Of a DNA stretch of 64,000 bases, positions 1 to 10,748 are shown in pieces (within the stretch, counting starts at the first letter, position 1; each line of letters opens with the position of its first letter). The notes beneath the pieces are model-generated. The model was not told where the DNA came from. It ran no database searches and saw nothing but the letters and a program-made list of their open reading frames with translations. Source of the stretch: Pollenia angustigena. Its lineage: Eukaryota > Arthropoda > Insecta > Diptera > Polleniidae. A program made the position numbers and the translations under genes. The stretch is from contig OV884056.1 of the NCBI GenBank assembly GCA_930367215.1, forward strand, positions 92,081,285-92,145,284, in the 5' to 3' direction.

Positions 1-104
1 TATTCAATTTAACAAACGTTTATCAACATTTTCAGAGAAAATTTGTTTTGTAAACCTTTTTATTTTTTATGAACACAGGGGTAATTGGTTTGTTACTCCT
101 TTCA

Positions 105-194
105 TTCGAAATCGAGTGTCATGATAACAAAATAAAAATAATTTCGATCAATTTTGCTCGATATCGTATGCGAAGATTAGACCCCAGTGCTTAA
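105..194. repeat. Partial copy of the 3818-4048 / 9168-9393 TIR MITE
   Basis: Reverse-orientation half copy: it shares the CTCGATATCGTATGCG stretch and the GATTAGACCC terminus with the fuller copies at 3818-4048 and 9168-9393. Only one end is recognisable. Nothing else is seen in bases 1-265. Confidence 0.6.
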
Positions 195-265
195 TTCGAA
201 GTTACTAAATAACTTAGAATTAAAACTAAATTATTTTTATTTTAAGCCCTGGAGGCTTATTCTGG

Positions 266-440
266 CAGTCGTGATCGTATACGTTGTCGATTCGAAAGAA
301 ATCTATTTTTCTCTAATTCTTTAAGTCGATACTGAAAGAATCGAATTTACAACACTGAAAAAAAAATCCGATTCGTTTAGTGTCGACTGAAAGAATTAGA
401 AATAAAATTGCTTTCGAATCGAAGTATTCGATGATCATTC
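266..440 (+). repeat. Partial copy of the CAGTCGTGA-ended TIR element
   Basis: Starts CAGTCGTGATCG, as does the fuller element in intron 5 of the host gene (44805-45185), and shares its internal text (ATTAGAAATAAAATTGCTTT, ACAACACTGAAAAA). The right end is degraded. Confidence 0.6.
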
Positions 441-619
441 TTCTCACTTATTTAAAAAACTATTTAACTTTTAGTTCAATTAAAGCCAAATCATAGAATA
501 GTCCCAACCAGGCCCTGGAGTTCGTTTGTGTGAGTTTTTGCTTTGGCCATAGACAACTCAATACAAAATACAAGTGGTCCCAACCAGTCCCAGGTGGCAG
601 TTTGAGCCACACAAATTAA

Positions 620-762
620 GTCTGGGATCACACTATGAAAGTTTTCTTTCAGAAAGTCCGAGTTTATTGGTGAGAGGGGAAGAGAACATGCTTTTATTTT
701 CACCTCTCTCACCTATAAACTCAGACTTTCTGAAAGAAAACTTTCATAGTGCGAACCCAGAC
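620..762. mobile_element. Foldback MITE, GTCTGGG family, TAA target duplication
   Basis: A 143-bp hairpin with arms of about 60 bp (GTCTGGGATCACACTATGAA and its complement) around a short loop, flanked by TAA on both sides. A close relative is at 18783-18924. The 3-bp TWA duplication points to mobilisation by a PIF/Harbinger transposase, which is inference. Short reading frames across it are palindrome artefacts. Confidence 0.85.
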
Positions 763-1311
763 TAAGTGTCTTCTTAAGTTTTAAACGGGCTTTATTTTTC
801 AATTTTCCGGGAATTTCCACTCAATACAAATCGATGCAAAATATTTTTTAATATTATAATTTATTTAAAAAACAAAAAACCAACAACAGTTTCGAAGATC
901 AATTAAATAAGTTTATAAATGCATTAAACTTTTCTATTTGTGTGACCTTAAGATCTTCACGTTCAAAAGTCGACACATTTTGTACGCTTTTTGAAGAAGT
1001 TGTAACAAAATTACTTTTTGGCTGTTTTTTTTTTCAATGTGCTATAACATTTGGAATAAAAACTTCTGATCTGCGAAATTAGGAGAATTTAGAATTAACA
1101 ACTTAAAAAACAATAACCGCAGAGAAGAAATGATTAAATTAAATTTGGAGTAAATTTTCAAAAGTCAACCTTAAAGTTTTAAATTGCTCTCTCTTTTAAA
1201 ACTAAACAAATAGACTTAAGCACTCTTCTCTTATTGCCACAGAATTTATTCAAATCCAACAGCATTTTGATATAAAACCGAAAAAGTTAAACAGTTACGT
1301 CATTTAAACAT
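763..1311. other. AT-rich stretch with no recognised feature
   Basis: Poly-A/T-rich sequence; no coding signal, TIR or tandem repeat recognised. Confidence 0.5.
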
Positions 1312-1590
1312 ATTCACCCTTATTCTATTTGGCGTCGGCAATAACAATGGCAATTTTAAGGCAACAGCAATCTTATCAAAGACAACATCAATTCTATGTT
1401 AAATTGGTATTTTGTAAGAGTATTATGACGCCGTTGACTATTTATCGATAATGTTAATAAAATACAGCACACATCTCTAATGTTAAATCAGCTGATTCAT
1501 TGTGTTTACTGTTTTTTTTTATAAGAAAAAAAAATTCTGTGCTGTTTGTGCAAATTTTAAGTTAGATAAACATTTGTTTGTAAAAACATA

Positions 1591-2060
1591 ATGTTTAAAT
1601 TAAAATTTTTTTATTATATTAAATTTTCCCAAGTGCCTAATGGATTTTTTTTAACCTTTTTAAGATCTGACAGTTATTTTCGGCTGAATAAACTTTCTTT
1701 TAAACATGTGTTGGAAATAATAGAGCCTCATTTAAAAAAGGGAACGTTTGTTCCAAACACAATATATTTGCAGCAACATTGCGTTTTTTGGCCCAGGGAT
1801 CGTACCAGCTCAGCGTTGGAAATTATTTCCACTTTTGACTGTCCCAGCCACAAGTTTAAAAATTTTGTCTGAGATTCTGGAAGCCATGAAGAGAGAACTT
1901 TGTCCACAATGGATTAATTAAAGTTGCATTTCTTTGAAAAGCAGCATTTCCAGGTGTAATTGGCTGTGTGGACGGAACCCACATCAAAATTTTAGCTCAA
2001 AAAAAAAAAAAAAAACAAGACCACCATCTCTTCTTTAATCGCAAGGGATATTTAATTTAT
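1591..2060 (+). pseudogene. PIF/Harbinger transposase fragment (broken)
   Basis: Residues FRLNKLSFKHVLEIIEPHL at about 1680-1730 match the N-terminal helical region of Harbinger nucleases. After frameshifts, a second frame near 1945-2000 reads PGVIGCVDGTHIKILA, the hallmark block containing the first catalytic Asp of the DDE nuclease. A poly-A tract and frame breaks follow; the later D and E blocks are not found. Non-functional. The family call rests on these two blocks. Confidence 0.75.
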
Positions 2061-2143
2061 TAGGAAAAGAGACCCTGCATAATCCTCTAGCTAGTAATGG
2101 ATTTTTTACAAGCTCTTCCACTAGCTTCTCGAACTGGCACTTA

Positions 2144-2492
2144 GGCCCAGAACAGACGGTGAAACGCAACTGCAACGAAACTGCAACTTCTAGTTATTTT
2201 CGAGTTTCATTTGAGTTTATGCCATAGACTTCTTTGAGGGACCACACACGACGCGACCATTTTTAGACCAGTTTGAAATGCATTGGAAATCAGTTGCATT
2301 AAAACCGGCGTGCATGAAACTCTTGTTTGCGTTTCATCTGTTTTCAAAGAAAATCGAAATTATTGTGATAATTTTATAACATTCTGGTACAATTTAGGTT
2401 GCAGGGTGTGTGGAAAACGATTAAAACTGGTTTCAAAATAATAATTTCTAAAGGGTTTCGTTGCAGTTGCGTTTAACCGTCTGTTCTGGGCC
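2144..2492. mobile_element. Tourist-like MITE (GGCC ends, TTA target duplication)
   Basis: 349 bp with about 38-bp inverted ends (GGCCCAGAACAGACGGTGAA..., one mismatch), flanked by TTA on both sides (2141-2143 and 2493-2495). GGCC ends with TTA are typical of PIF/Harbinger MITEs. It is nested in the Harbinger relic. Confidence 0.85.
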
Positions 2493-3064
2493 TTAGTTGT
2501 TATTTTAATTTTTTCAATTATATCCACAAAAAATATATCAAAACACAACACAAATGAAGAAAAATATCAAAACCGCCCAAGAAATAATGATTGCAGCCAA
2601 CCATAACGTAAAATTTTTAAAAACACGACACAAAGCAGCACAACACAACAATAAAAATGCCGACGACAAAATCAAGGGCAATTTAAGGCAACAGCAACTC
2701 CAATTTTTCTTAGAAAATACCAAACATATGTTAACAGTCATCGCAATATGGCAATATTGCCAACGGGAATACGAAATTGAAACAAAACATAAAAAACGGC
2801 GTTGTTTACTGTTGACGACGCCAAATAGAATAAGGGTGATTATTACCAAAGGTTTTTTGAAAATATAATTTTAGTTCAGAAGAAGCATTTGCAGACTCGT
2901 TTAAAAGCCTTTTTCTAATTTTAATCAAGAAAATGTCAATGAGAACAGACGTTCCCTTTCTACAAATGTTTGTCTTTATAGTCAAAAGAAAATTATATAC
3001 AGGGGTGTTCTGAAAATCGAAAACGTAAGAATTTGGAAGTTAGTTTAATACACTTTTAATGTAA

Positions 3065-3406
3065 AGCTACGTTCACAATCAAAAAAACAATTTCGTTTTT
3101 TCTTCTATCTTTTCCTTTCATTTTTTGAACAAAAATGTAACTAAAATTTTTTTAAAAATGTAACTTTAGTTGAGTCAACTAGAACTTCAGCAACAATTTG
3201 TATGAAATTGTTTCTGACGTTTAAAATAATTTTATTAAGTTTTGAATGAAAATTTTAACAAAATGTTTACAAAAATAAAAGCAGAACACTGTTGTGGCTT
3301 AAATTTGCAAACGGTTTCTTGATGCAAAATGTGAGTAGTTACAAAAGAAATTGTTGCTATATTATGAACACCAAGTGAAAATGTTTTTTTGATTGTGAAC
3401 GAAGCT
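3065..3406. mobile_element. TIR MITE with TAA target duplication
   Basis: Inverted ends AGCTACGTTCACAATCAAAA / complement, TAA on both sides (3062-3064, 3407-3409), non-coding interior. Probably Harbinger-mobilised by its target duplication. Confidence 0.75.
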
Positions 3407-3478
3407 TAATTTTTATAATTTTTTTAATAAAATTCTGTTTAATAGAGAAATATTTTTTTTTAATTTCCTAATCTAATC

Positions 3479-3675
3479 CGGCGAAGCTCTACGCTTGTCT
3501 GCAGGAAAGAAACCAGAGTCTCTGGCGTAAATCGAACCCGTAACCCCGGCAGAAATATTATTAAAACCATTTCCTAAGCTACTCCCGCGAAGCTCTACGC
3601 TTGTCTGCAGGAAAGAAACCAGAGTCTCTGGCGTGAATCGAACCCGTAACCCCTGCAGAAATATTATTAAAACCG
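3479..3675 (-). repeat. Two tandem ~113-bp units with a tRNA B-box-like motif
   Basis: A block of about 83 bp (GAAGCTCTACGCTTGTCTGC ... CGAACCCGTAACCCC) occurs twice at a 113-bp offset with few differences. Read on the minus strand each unit contains GGGTTCGATT(C/T), resembling the pol III B box. No clear A box or tRNA fold is seen, so it may be a tRNA-derived SINE fragment. Confidence 0.5.
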
Positions 3676-3817
3676 ACGCTTTAAATTCTTGCGTTTTCGC
3701 TTTCCAAAACACCACTGATAACCTTTAGACACTTTCAGTTTCGTCAACACTTCCTTCAAAAACTTGTAATTCCTTAAAAAGAAAAAAGAAACATTTTCTT
3801 TGAATCGAATAATTCAG

Positions 3818-4048
3818 GGGTATAATCACCGCATACGATATCGAGCAAAATTGATCGAAATTATTTATTTTGGTATCATGAAACTCGATATCGAATGAAA
3901 TGTATTGAATTTTACATAATAGCATTCGATATCGAGTAACTCGACATTATATTTATCGAGTTTTCATTCGATAAGTCAGTGTCTATCGTACACAAAAAAA
4001 TTCGATAGTTTATTCGATACGATAGTATCGAATGCGGTGATTAGACCC
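3818..4048. mobile_element. TIR MITE (GGGTATAATCACCGCAT ends)
   Basis: About 25-bp inverted ends (GGGTATAATCACCGCATACG / complement of CGAATGCGGTGATTAGACCC). The interior is rich in ATCGA motifs. Further copies at 9168-9393 and 105-194. Confidence 0.75.
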
Positions 4049-4109
4049 TTGGGGGTTACCGCGTACTTCGATTCGAAAGAACTCATTTACGGATTCGAAC
4101 AATTTGTAC

Positions 4110-4502
4110 TGTGTATTAAAAAACAGAACAATTGTAGTGATACTGTAGACAAACATTATATTTTAATAATCTATAATGTTTTTTTCGTGTGTGTATTTTG
4201 TTTTTGTAAAAAATGTTTGGTTTTTCTTTACTAGCCAAAAGGGACGATCATTAACGAGCCGAACCGAACACATTGAAGTTTGTGTATTTTCAAAAAAAAA
4301 AAAAACCGAACGGAATAAAATGTTCACATCTTTTGTTGAGTTTGATAAAAACAGTAATATTTTTGTGTTCGAACGATGACTAACAGGGAAACGTTATTTT
4401 TTTAATGATTTTCTACACAAACACTAATAGCGTTTGTGTTTTCCACAAATCGACCGAACCGAACATTAAGAAACGATATTTAGTGTTTATTTTCGAACAC
4501 TG
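4110..4502. repeat. Truncated copy of the 5330-5864 hAT-type MITE
   Basis: Near-identical to 5493-5864 from AAAACAGAACAATTGTAGTG to the terminus CGAACACTG. The terminus is followed by TTTTAAAG, similar to the GTTTAAAC flank of the full copy. The left end is missing. Confidence 0.7.
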
Positions 4503-4940
4503 TTTTAAAGCGATTTTAGTGAAAATAAAAATTTTCAACCGTTTTGAACAAGAAAATATCACTAAAAAACTTTTTTCTGCATTTATTTCATAAATAATGC
4601 GATATGACGAAAAATCCCTATATTATGGAATTTATAAAATATCCGTCCGCTTTTCCCTACGGTTCTACTTTAGTATGAAAAATACCTTAATGTAGGGATT
4701 TTCCCCTACTTCTGGCAACACTGCTTGGGATCTAGTACATGACACAACTTGCTTACAATCAAATCAGCAGTTAAGTTTCCCTAATTAAGTTCTCGCACAA
4801 ATTTCACGAATTTTTTTCCGAAAAATGGCCGCAATGTATCAAATTGTTAAACTGTGCTAGTTGAAAAAACAGACAAGTCGGGCACTTGGCATTTTAACAT
4901 AATTCAGGTACGCTGAATCCAATGGTACTAACCGTTTTTT

Positions 4941-5289
4941 TTTTAATTAGCACTGGTTTTTGAGATATACCGTAATTTCGAAAATGGAGGAGGTTGCACA
5001 ATATATGTTCGCGTAACTCAAAGAACTTAAAAAACCGAAAAAACCGCAAGAAGCCTAGCTGCGTTTTCCATTTTTTTATGAATTTTTAAAAAACAAAAAT
5101 TTCGAAATTTAGATAAACAAAATCAATTTTTTTATTCAAAATAGAAAACAGTTTTACTCTACTTAAAGGAAATTTGATTGCGGAATTTCGGAATCTTTTA
5201 GTTTTTCCAATAAGCTAAAGCGTTTTTGAGTTATATGTTGTGCAACCTCCTCCGTTTTCGAAATAACGGTATATCTCGAAAACCAGAGC
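4941..5289. mobile_element. TIR MITE (GAGATATACCGT / GGAGGAGGTTGCACAA ends)
   Basis: Inverted ends of about 55 bp contain GGAGGAGGTTGCACAA near 4985 and its complement near 5240. Interior non-coding. Target duplication not resolved. The preceding stretch 4511-4940 shows no recognisable feature. Confidence 0.65.
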
Positions 5290-5329
5290 CAATCTAAAAA
5301 AAAAAACCGAGAGCACAACTGGTTTAAAC

Positions 5330-5864
5330 CAGTGTTCGAAAATAAACAGTACATTATTTAACGTTCGGCTCACACACCCAGGAACGATATCTATTTTTTT
5401 TAGTGATTGTGTAGACATACACAACCCTTAATACCGTTCGTAACTATTTTCAAGAAAGAATCGAACATTATATAATGTTCGGTTCTTCGTTAAAAAACAG
5501 AACAATTGTAGTGATACTGTAGACAAACATTATATTTTAATGTTCTATAATGTTTTGTGTATTTTGTTTTCGTAAAAAATGTTTGGTTTTTCTTTACTAG
5601 CCAAAAGGGACGAACATCAACGAGCCGAACCGAACACATTGAAGTTTGTGTATTTTCAAAAAAAAACCGAACGGAATTAAATGTTCACATCTTTTGTTGA
5701 GTTTGATAAAAACAGTAATATTTTTGTGTTCGAACGATGACTAACAGGGAAACGTTATTTTATTTAATGAATTTCTACACAAACACTATTAGCGTTTGTG
5801 TTTTCCACAAATCGACCGAACCGAACATTAAGAAACGATATTTAGTGTTTATTTTCGAACACTG
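5330..5864. mobile_element. hAT-type MITE flanked by GTTTAAAC
   Basis: Inverted ends CAGTGTTCGAAAATAAAC / complement, and an 8-bp target duplication GTTTAAAC (5322-5329 and 5865-5872). CAGTG ends and an 8-bp duplication are diagnostic of hAT. Non-coding. Confidence 0.85.
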
Positions 5865-5970
5865 GTTTAAACGTCAGGTGCCCAGTTTGTTTTAAAAAAA
5901 GTGTCGATTTCTTGCACAGTGTTATTAATAAAGAATAATAAAAAAGTCGCGTTAAAAAAACGTGTTCTTA

Positions 5971-6057
5971 CACTCAATTTACATGATGAATTTTATGACG
6001 TTCAATTTTAGACGTCCAAAATTGGACGTCATAAAAATTCATCATGTAAATTGAGTG
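5971..6057. mobile_element. Short foldback hairpin (MITE)
   Basis: 87-bp near-perfect palindrome (CACTCAATTTACATGATGAA and complement), flanked by TTA on the left and TTT on the right. No coding. Confidence 0.65.
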
Positions 6058-6381
6058 TTTGCGTATACGTGTTGAAACACATATACAAACAAAAGATTAA
6101 TCATACGCCAACATTAAAACGAAAAACGAACAAATAACAAACAGCGATGCCAAGGCCCATCTATCAGGTCTGCTAACTTGTACAAAAACAAAAAACTTTT
6201 TCTTTTAAGCTGTCAAAAACTTACTACCACATATACAAAGCAAAAGGAAAAAACGTGTGTGTAAACAACTTTTGAAAGCTCAAAAGAACGAAAACAATGA
6301 TCATCAGGCTTCTTGCGCAGACCTTTTCAATGGGCCTTGAGCGATGCTTTTTGATACCTCAAAACGCCAAAATTTTATCCA

Positions 6382-7519
6382 TAGTGCCGAACTAAAAAAA
6401 AGCACTAAGTTGGTGCTTTTTCAATTTTTCATTAGTGCCTTAAGTGCTTTTTACAATTTTTATTTTTTTCTATAATTTTTTAAAACTTTGATTATAAAGA
6501 GGCTGACTTCGATGAGATTTGCTATTTGGGGTACAATTTTAAGAAGGCCTGCAAAGATTTTAAGATTTCAAATGATAAAAAAGTAATAAAAGATAGGTTA
6601 TTTACGAGGTTAGAGGTAGGCTTCCTAGCAATTTCGAAATTTTACAAAACGTCACACTTTTTAGCGTTGACAACATATTAAGCAATCGTAATAAAAATGA
6701 TGTATTTGTCTTCAGTAAACATTTTTTCAAAGATGTAGACACTGTTTCAAAAACAGCTGACAGAAAATGCTTTTATAACGAGCGTTGTGTAACCTGCCAT
6801 TTTTCATGGGCTTTAGTTTTCAAACACACGACACTCGTCTCCGATTAACCGCGTGTTGTACACTTCTACCTCTAGTGCTATTGCAAAAAGTATCAGAAGT
6901 ATCAGAATACAAACATACATGTTTTTCTATTTTGCACCTTATGTGTGTTCTTAATTCAGAAGCGTACATAGGTTAAAATAATTGGACAATATCATACGCC
7001 AATTGTTTTATTTAAGTTTGCACGATTTTAATATAGAATTATTTAAACGATGAAATATAAGGTTTTTTATTAAAGTAAAGAATGGTCGGTCATTGCAAAT
7101 TTTCGGTAATTGCAACAGGTGCGATTTTTTCGAGTTACGAAAATCGAGTTCGCACTGTATTACTTTAAAACTGTTTTATGGCTAATTCAAACTCAGCTGA
7201 TGTTCATACAAGTGATTTGGATGATATTTTTATTGAAGATAATAATAATACATTTAAAAATGTTTATATACGAATGCAAATATATTTTTTTTTATTAAAT
7301 TTTAAATTAAAATCTCTCATCAAAGCCGTAGCCTTTTTTTAAATTTTGGAAGTATGTCATATTTTGCACAGCCGAATGCAACTTGTTTTGTGTTTAATTA
7401 AATTGTAAAAATGGCTTAGTGCTTTTTAACGCTTTTTTTTGTTGTTCGAAGTAGTGCTTTTTAGTGCTTTTTTAAATTTTAAAGTGCTTTTTGCTCTCAA
7501 AAAGTTGGCATTACTGATA
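6382..7519 (+). mobile_element. Degenerate hAT-like element with possible transposase remnant
   Basis: The ends are loosely inverted: AGTGCCGAACT...AAAAGCAC near 6384 and the complement of AGTAATGCCAACTTTTTGAG near 7490-7516, with GTGCTTTTT motifs near both ends. Around 6500-6610 a frame reads EADFDEICYLGYNFKKACKD, possibly part of a hAT N-terminal region. No target duplication found. Weak call. Confidence 0.35.
6608..6872. repeat. Degenerate copy of the AGGTAGAAGTACA TIR family
   Basis: The right part (6745-6872) matches 18090-18221, including ACAGCTGACAG, the GCGTTGTGTAA stretch and the terminus (A)CACTTCTACCTC. The left end retains GAGGTAG only. It interrupts the possible hAT frame above. 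Confidence 0.5.
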
Positions 7520-8239
7520 ACAAAGACACTTTAGCAACACCTCATAAATCGACAGATAAACCTCACACAAAAACGTATTCGGCATACACATTCATATTTA
7601 CTAGAGGTATGAGCATGATGAACACTTAGATGAAAATGATTTATATTTTTTTGTAATCTCTATACTAGTGCAGTAATTTCTTTTTGCATCTGACGAATCA
7701 GTGCAGATGCAAGGTATCTTCGCTCAGATACGTTTTAGGTGATAATACATTTAAAAATGTTTATATACGAATGCAAATATATTTTTTTTTATTAAATTTT
7801 AAATTAAAATCTCTCATCAAAGCCGTAGCCTTTTTTTAAATTTTGGAAGTATGTCATATTTTGCACAGCCGAATGCAACTTGTTTTGTGTTTAATTAAAT
7901 TGTAAAAATGGCTTAGTGCTTTTTAACGCTTTTTTTTTGTTGTTCGAAGTAGTGCTTTTTAGTGCTTTTTTAAATTTTAAAGTGCTTTTTGCTCTCAAAA
8001 AGTTGGCATTACTGATAACAAAGACACTTTAGCAACACCTCATAAATCGACAGATAAACCTCACACAAAAACGTATTCGGCATACACATTCATATTTACT
8101 AGAGGTATGAGCATGATGAACACTTAGATGAAAATGATTTATATTTTTTTGTAATCTCTATACTAGTGCAGTAATTTCTTTTTGCATCTGACGAATCAGT
8201 GCAGATGCAAGGTATCTTCGCTCAGATACGTTTTAGGTG
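7245..8239. repeat. 497/498-bp direct tandem duplication
   Basis: Unit 1 (7245-7741) and unit 2 (7742-8239) read the same throughout; the only difference I found is one extra T in a poly-T tract (near 7433 versus 7930). A recent duplication or an assembly duplicate. Non-coding, including the right part of the hAT-like relic. Confidence 0.9.
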
Positions 8240-8575
8240 AGACTTATTCAAAGATATGTAATTAACTTCAGGGCAAAATAAATCATAAAAATGGCATGGC
8301 AAACATGCCAAAATTTTACGTTTGTACAAATTTTTTGTTTTGCTGATTGGGGCGTTTGCTGTTTGGAGCATGTTTGTGGAAATATAAAAAATGTTTAATA
8401 TTTGGCAGATGTGTTGGATATTTATCGAAACTTTTTGTTGTGTCTAATGCTAAATGTTGTCATTTCAGCGAAAACTTTGCAGATTAAACATGTTGAGGGA
8501 GAAGCAATAAAATTATTTTCTATCGAAAATTCTAATTATTTTAAAGCAGTATTGTTTGCCAAAAGACAGCTCGTT
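8240..8575. other. No recognised feature
   Basis: Unique-looking AT-rich DNA between the tandem duplication and a hAT MITE; nothing recognised. Confidence 0.5.
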
Positions 8576-8583
8576 GTTTAAAC

Positions 8584-8787
8584 CAGTGATAACCACTCCA
8601 TAGACTCGCGAGCCAGACAATAATCGTATTTTTCACACAGACACGGTCGGCAATTCACATGTATATTACAACTTTGTTCGTTTCAAAACATCAGACTATC
8701 ATCAGTCTCTGCGACCGCACACAAGCACATAATATCTTTGTGTGCGTGCGTTCGGGGCTTTCTTAGTTCGGAGCTTGGTTATCACTG
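8584..8787. mobile_element. hAT-type MITE flanked by GTTTAAAC
   Basis: 204 bp with CAGTGATAACCA / TGGTTATCACTG inverted ends and an 8-bp duplication GTTTAAAC (8576-8583 and 8788-8795). Same target octamer as the unrelated MITE at 5330-5864. Confidence 0.85.
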
Positions 8788-8795
8788 GTTTAAAC

Positions 8796-9167
8796 CATTC
8801 TTTACTCCAAATTCTATCTCATTATTTTTTATTTCTCATCCGTTTTAAACAAACAACGAGCAAAATTGCCGCAGCACAAAAATGAAAACTTTATGTTTGT
8901 AACGAAATGTGTTTGTGTTTTATTGGCGAACACAAAACGGAAACAAAGTGTATGTTTGCCAAGCCATTTGTATGGTTTATTTCCCATTAGAGGCTAGATT
9001 TTTTTTCGTGATGGCAGTCAAATAGCTGCAACAACTTATTTCAGTGTATGTAAATTGTGTAATGTTTAATGGTTTTAAATAGTTTTGGACCAACAGCTGT
9101 GCAATTTTTGGGTTTTACTGGTGGCAGCAAAGCAGCACCAACATTTATCAAATCCAAATTGCGATTG
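8796..9167. other. No gene; left part of a dispersed repeat near its right end
   Basis: AT-rich. The last ~30 bases (ATTTATCAAATCCAAATTGCGA) match the dispersed repeat that resumes at 9394; otherwise nothing recognised. Confidence 0.4.
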
Positions 9168-9393
9168 GGGTGTAATCGCCGCACATAATATTGAGCAGAA
9201 TTGATCGAAATTTTTTACTTTAGTATCATGACACTCGATATCGAATGAAATGTATCGTAATTTGAGATGATAGCATTCGATATCGGGTAATCAAAGACAT
9301 TACATCTCTCGAGTTTTCATTCGATACGTCAGGGTCTATCGTATGCAGAAAAATACTTTAGTTAACTCGGTATCTAATGCGGTGATTAGACCC
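9168..9393. mobile_element. TIR MITE, copy of 3818-4048
   Basis: Same ends (GGGTGTAATCGCCGCA / GCGGTGATTAGACCC) and interior as 3818-4048. It is inserted in a dispersed fly repeat: the ATTGCGA | CTGTACTTTG text on its two sides is continuous in the copies at 19690 and 63640. Confidence 0.75.
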
Positions 9394-9600
9394 TGTACTT
9401 TGTGCACAAGGTTTTCATGGACAGCCAGTCAGTCAGTCGGACAGACGGACATCATTAAATCGATTTAAAAAGTGATTCAAGGTCGATCGGTATACTAATA
9501 GCTGGTGATAGGACCAATATATTAGGGAATTGCAAACATCCGCAAAAACGTATAATACGCTTACCATTCTTGTGGTGTGAGTATAAAAAGCTGAAGTAGA
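9394..9600 (+). repeat. End of a dispersed fly repeat (GCACAAGG...GTCGATCGGTATAC)
   Basis: Shares the CTGTACTTTG(C/T)GCACAAGG, GACAGCCAG(T/C)CAG, GTCGATCGGTATACT and GTGGTGTGRGTAT blocks with 19220-19850 and 63300-63835. Non-coding; class not established. Confidence 0.7.
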
Positions 9601-10510
9601 TTTGTCTAAAATATTTACAACAGTATGTGTTGCTGCGTGTATTTGAATAAAGAAGTAGATGCACTTGGTGTTGTAGCAACGAGACCTGAAGGTGTTGCTG
9701 AGTTGACAATCCTTGGTCGTTGCTTGTTGAACTCTGAGTCGTTCCGGTGCGTAAAACCGATTGTCATGACAATGAATTACACTTGTAGTTACGTCAGTTT
9801 GAATTTAATAAAGCGCCGCTTTTGATCGCAGGAGTGTAAAATTTTGCGTAAACATTTAGTTTAATTAAACGAACTATAATTAATCAAAAATCGATTCTTT
9901 TTGCATTTAAGGTGACGATATACTAAATTAGGTGAGAATAAACAACTGAGGATAAGAAATTTGGTGCAAATACTTCCTCTAGATAATTTTGATTTTTTTT
10001 AATTATTATTTTTCGTGGATTCATTAAAAAAAAAAAAAATCTGAAACAGGTTTTAGAAATGTTTTTGCTGAAAAAGTTGAGAAAGTTATAAAAGTCTGAT
10101 GTAAAAGTTTTTTTTATGGATCAAAGAGAGTACCCGTGAAATATTTTGGTTTTCTAATAAAACCCTTTAACTCCAGTCATCAGTGTCTTTTTGCAGCCGT
10201 CAATTTTGTATTAATCGTGTATGTGTGTATCTAATTTAAATAAAATTAATTTTTTAAATAATATTCAATTTAGAAATGAAACAGTTGACAACAAATTTGA
10301 TATGCAAAATAAAAAACTATTTTTACTATCCCAAATTTGGCTTAAAATTAAAAATTTAATCGGAAAAAATTAATAATTTTTTTTCACCGTCTTTTCTTAA
10401 GACTTTTTTTAATTCTTTTTGTAAATTGTTTTTAATTTTACATGTTGTTTATTTCAAAGTAAAAATAAAAATTATTTATAAATTTTTTATTTAAAAAAAA
10501 AAAAAAATAT
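9601..10510. other. AT-rich stretch, no recognised gene
   Basis: Poly-A/T runs. A TTAAGGTGACGATATA motif at about 9909 resembles the end of the TIR family at 27264 and 61026, but no partner end is visible. Confidence 0.45.
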
Positions 10511-10518
10511 ATTTTTAT

Positions 10519-10740
10519 CAAGGCGAATTAATTACAGGTAATCTTAATACTACAACAAGTTCAACTCGTACGAAAACCCCAAGCAATTCGTTTTTGTAAA
10601 CTCATTATACGATGTCAAAAGCAGAAAAAAAAACAAAATGGAAACAAAGTTAATAAACAAAACTTTGACATCCAACAATTATTAAGCTAAAAAAAGCTAT
10701 TAGCAGGGCTTTTAAGACCACCTGTAATGAATTCGCCTTG
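10519..10740. mobile_element. hAT-type MITE (CAAGGCGAATT family)
   Basis: Inverted ends CAAGGCGAATTAATTACAGG / complement, flanked by ATTTTTAT and ATTTCTAT (7 of 8 match). Family members at 17264-17460, 58513-58718 and a fragment at 18393. Confidence 0.8.
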
Positions 10741-10748
10741 ATTTCTAT

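Larger units (their letters stand above)
1315..2838 (+). mobile_element. Harbinger-type DNA transposon relic with TIRs
   Basis: Terminal inverted repeats of about 27 bp with one mismatch (start CACCCTTATTCTATTTGGCG; complement ends at 2838), flanked by ATT on both sides. The interior holds a decayed Harbinger transposase (1591-2060) and a nested Tourist-like MITE (2144-2492). At 1.5 kb it is too short for an autonomous two-gene Harbinger, so it is an internally deleted relic. Confidence 0.8.

Noticed and set aside
2538..2868. About 100-codon frames on both strands
   Set aside because: Lie in the non-coding right part of the Harbinger relic; no similarity to its second ORF (Myb-like) recognised.
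3479..3675. CRISPR-like direct repeats
   Set aside because: Only two units of over 80 bp in a eukaryotic context; no spacer-repeat structure.
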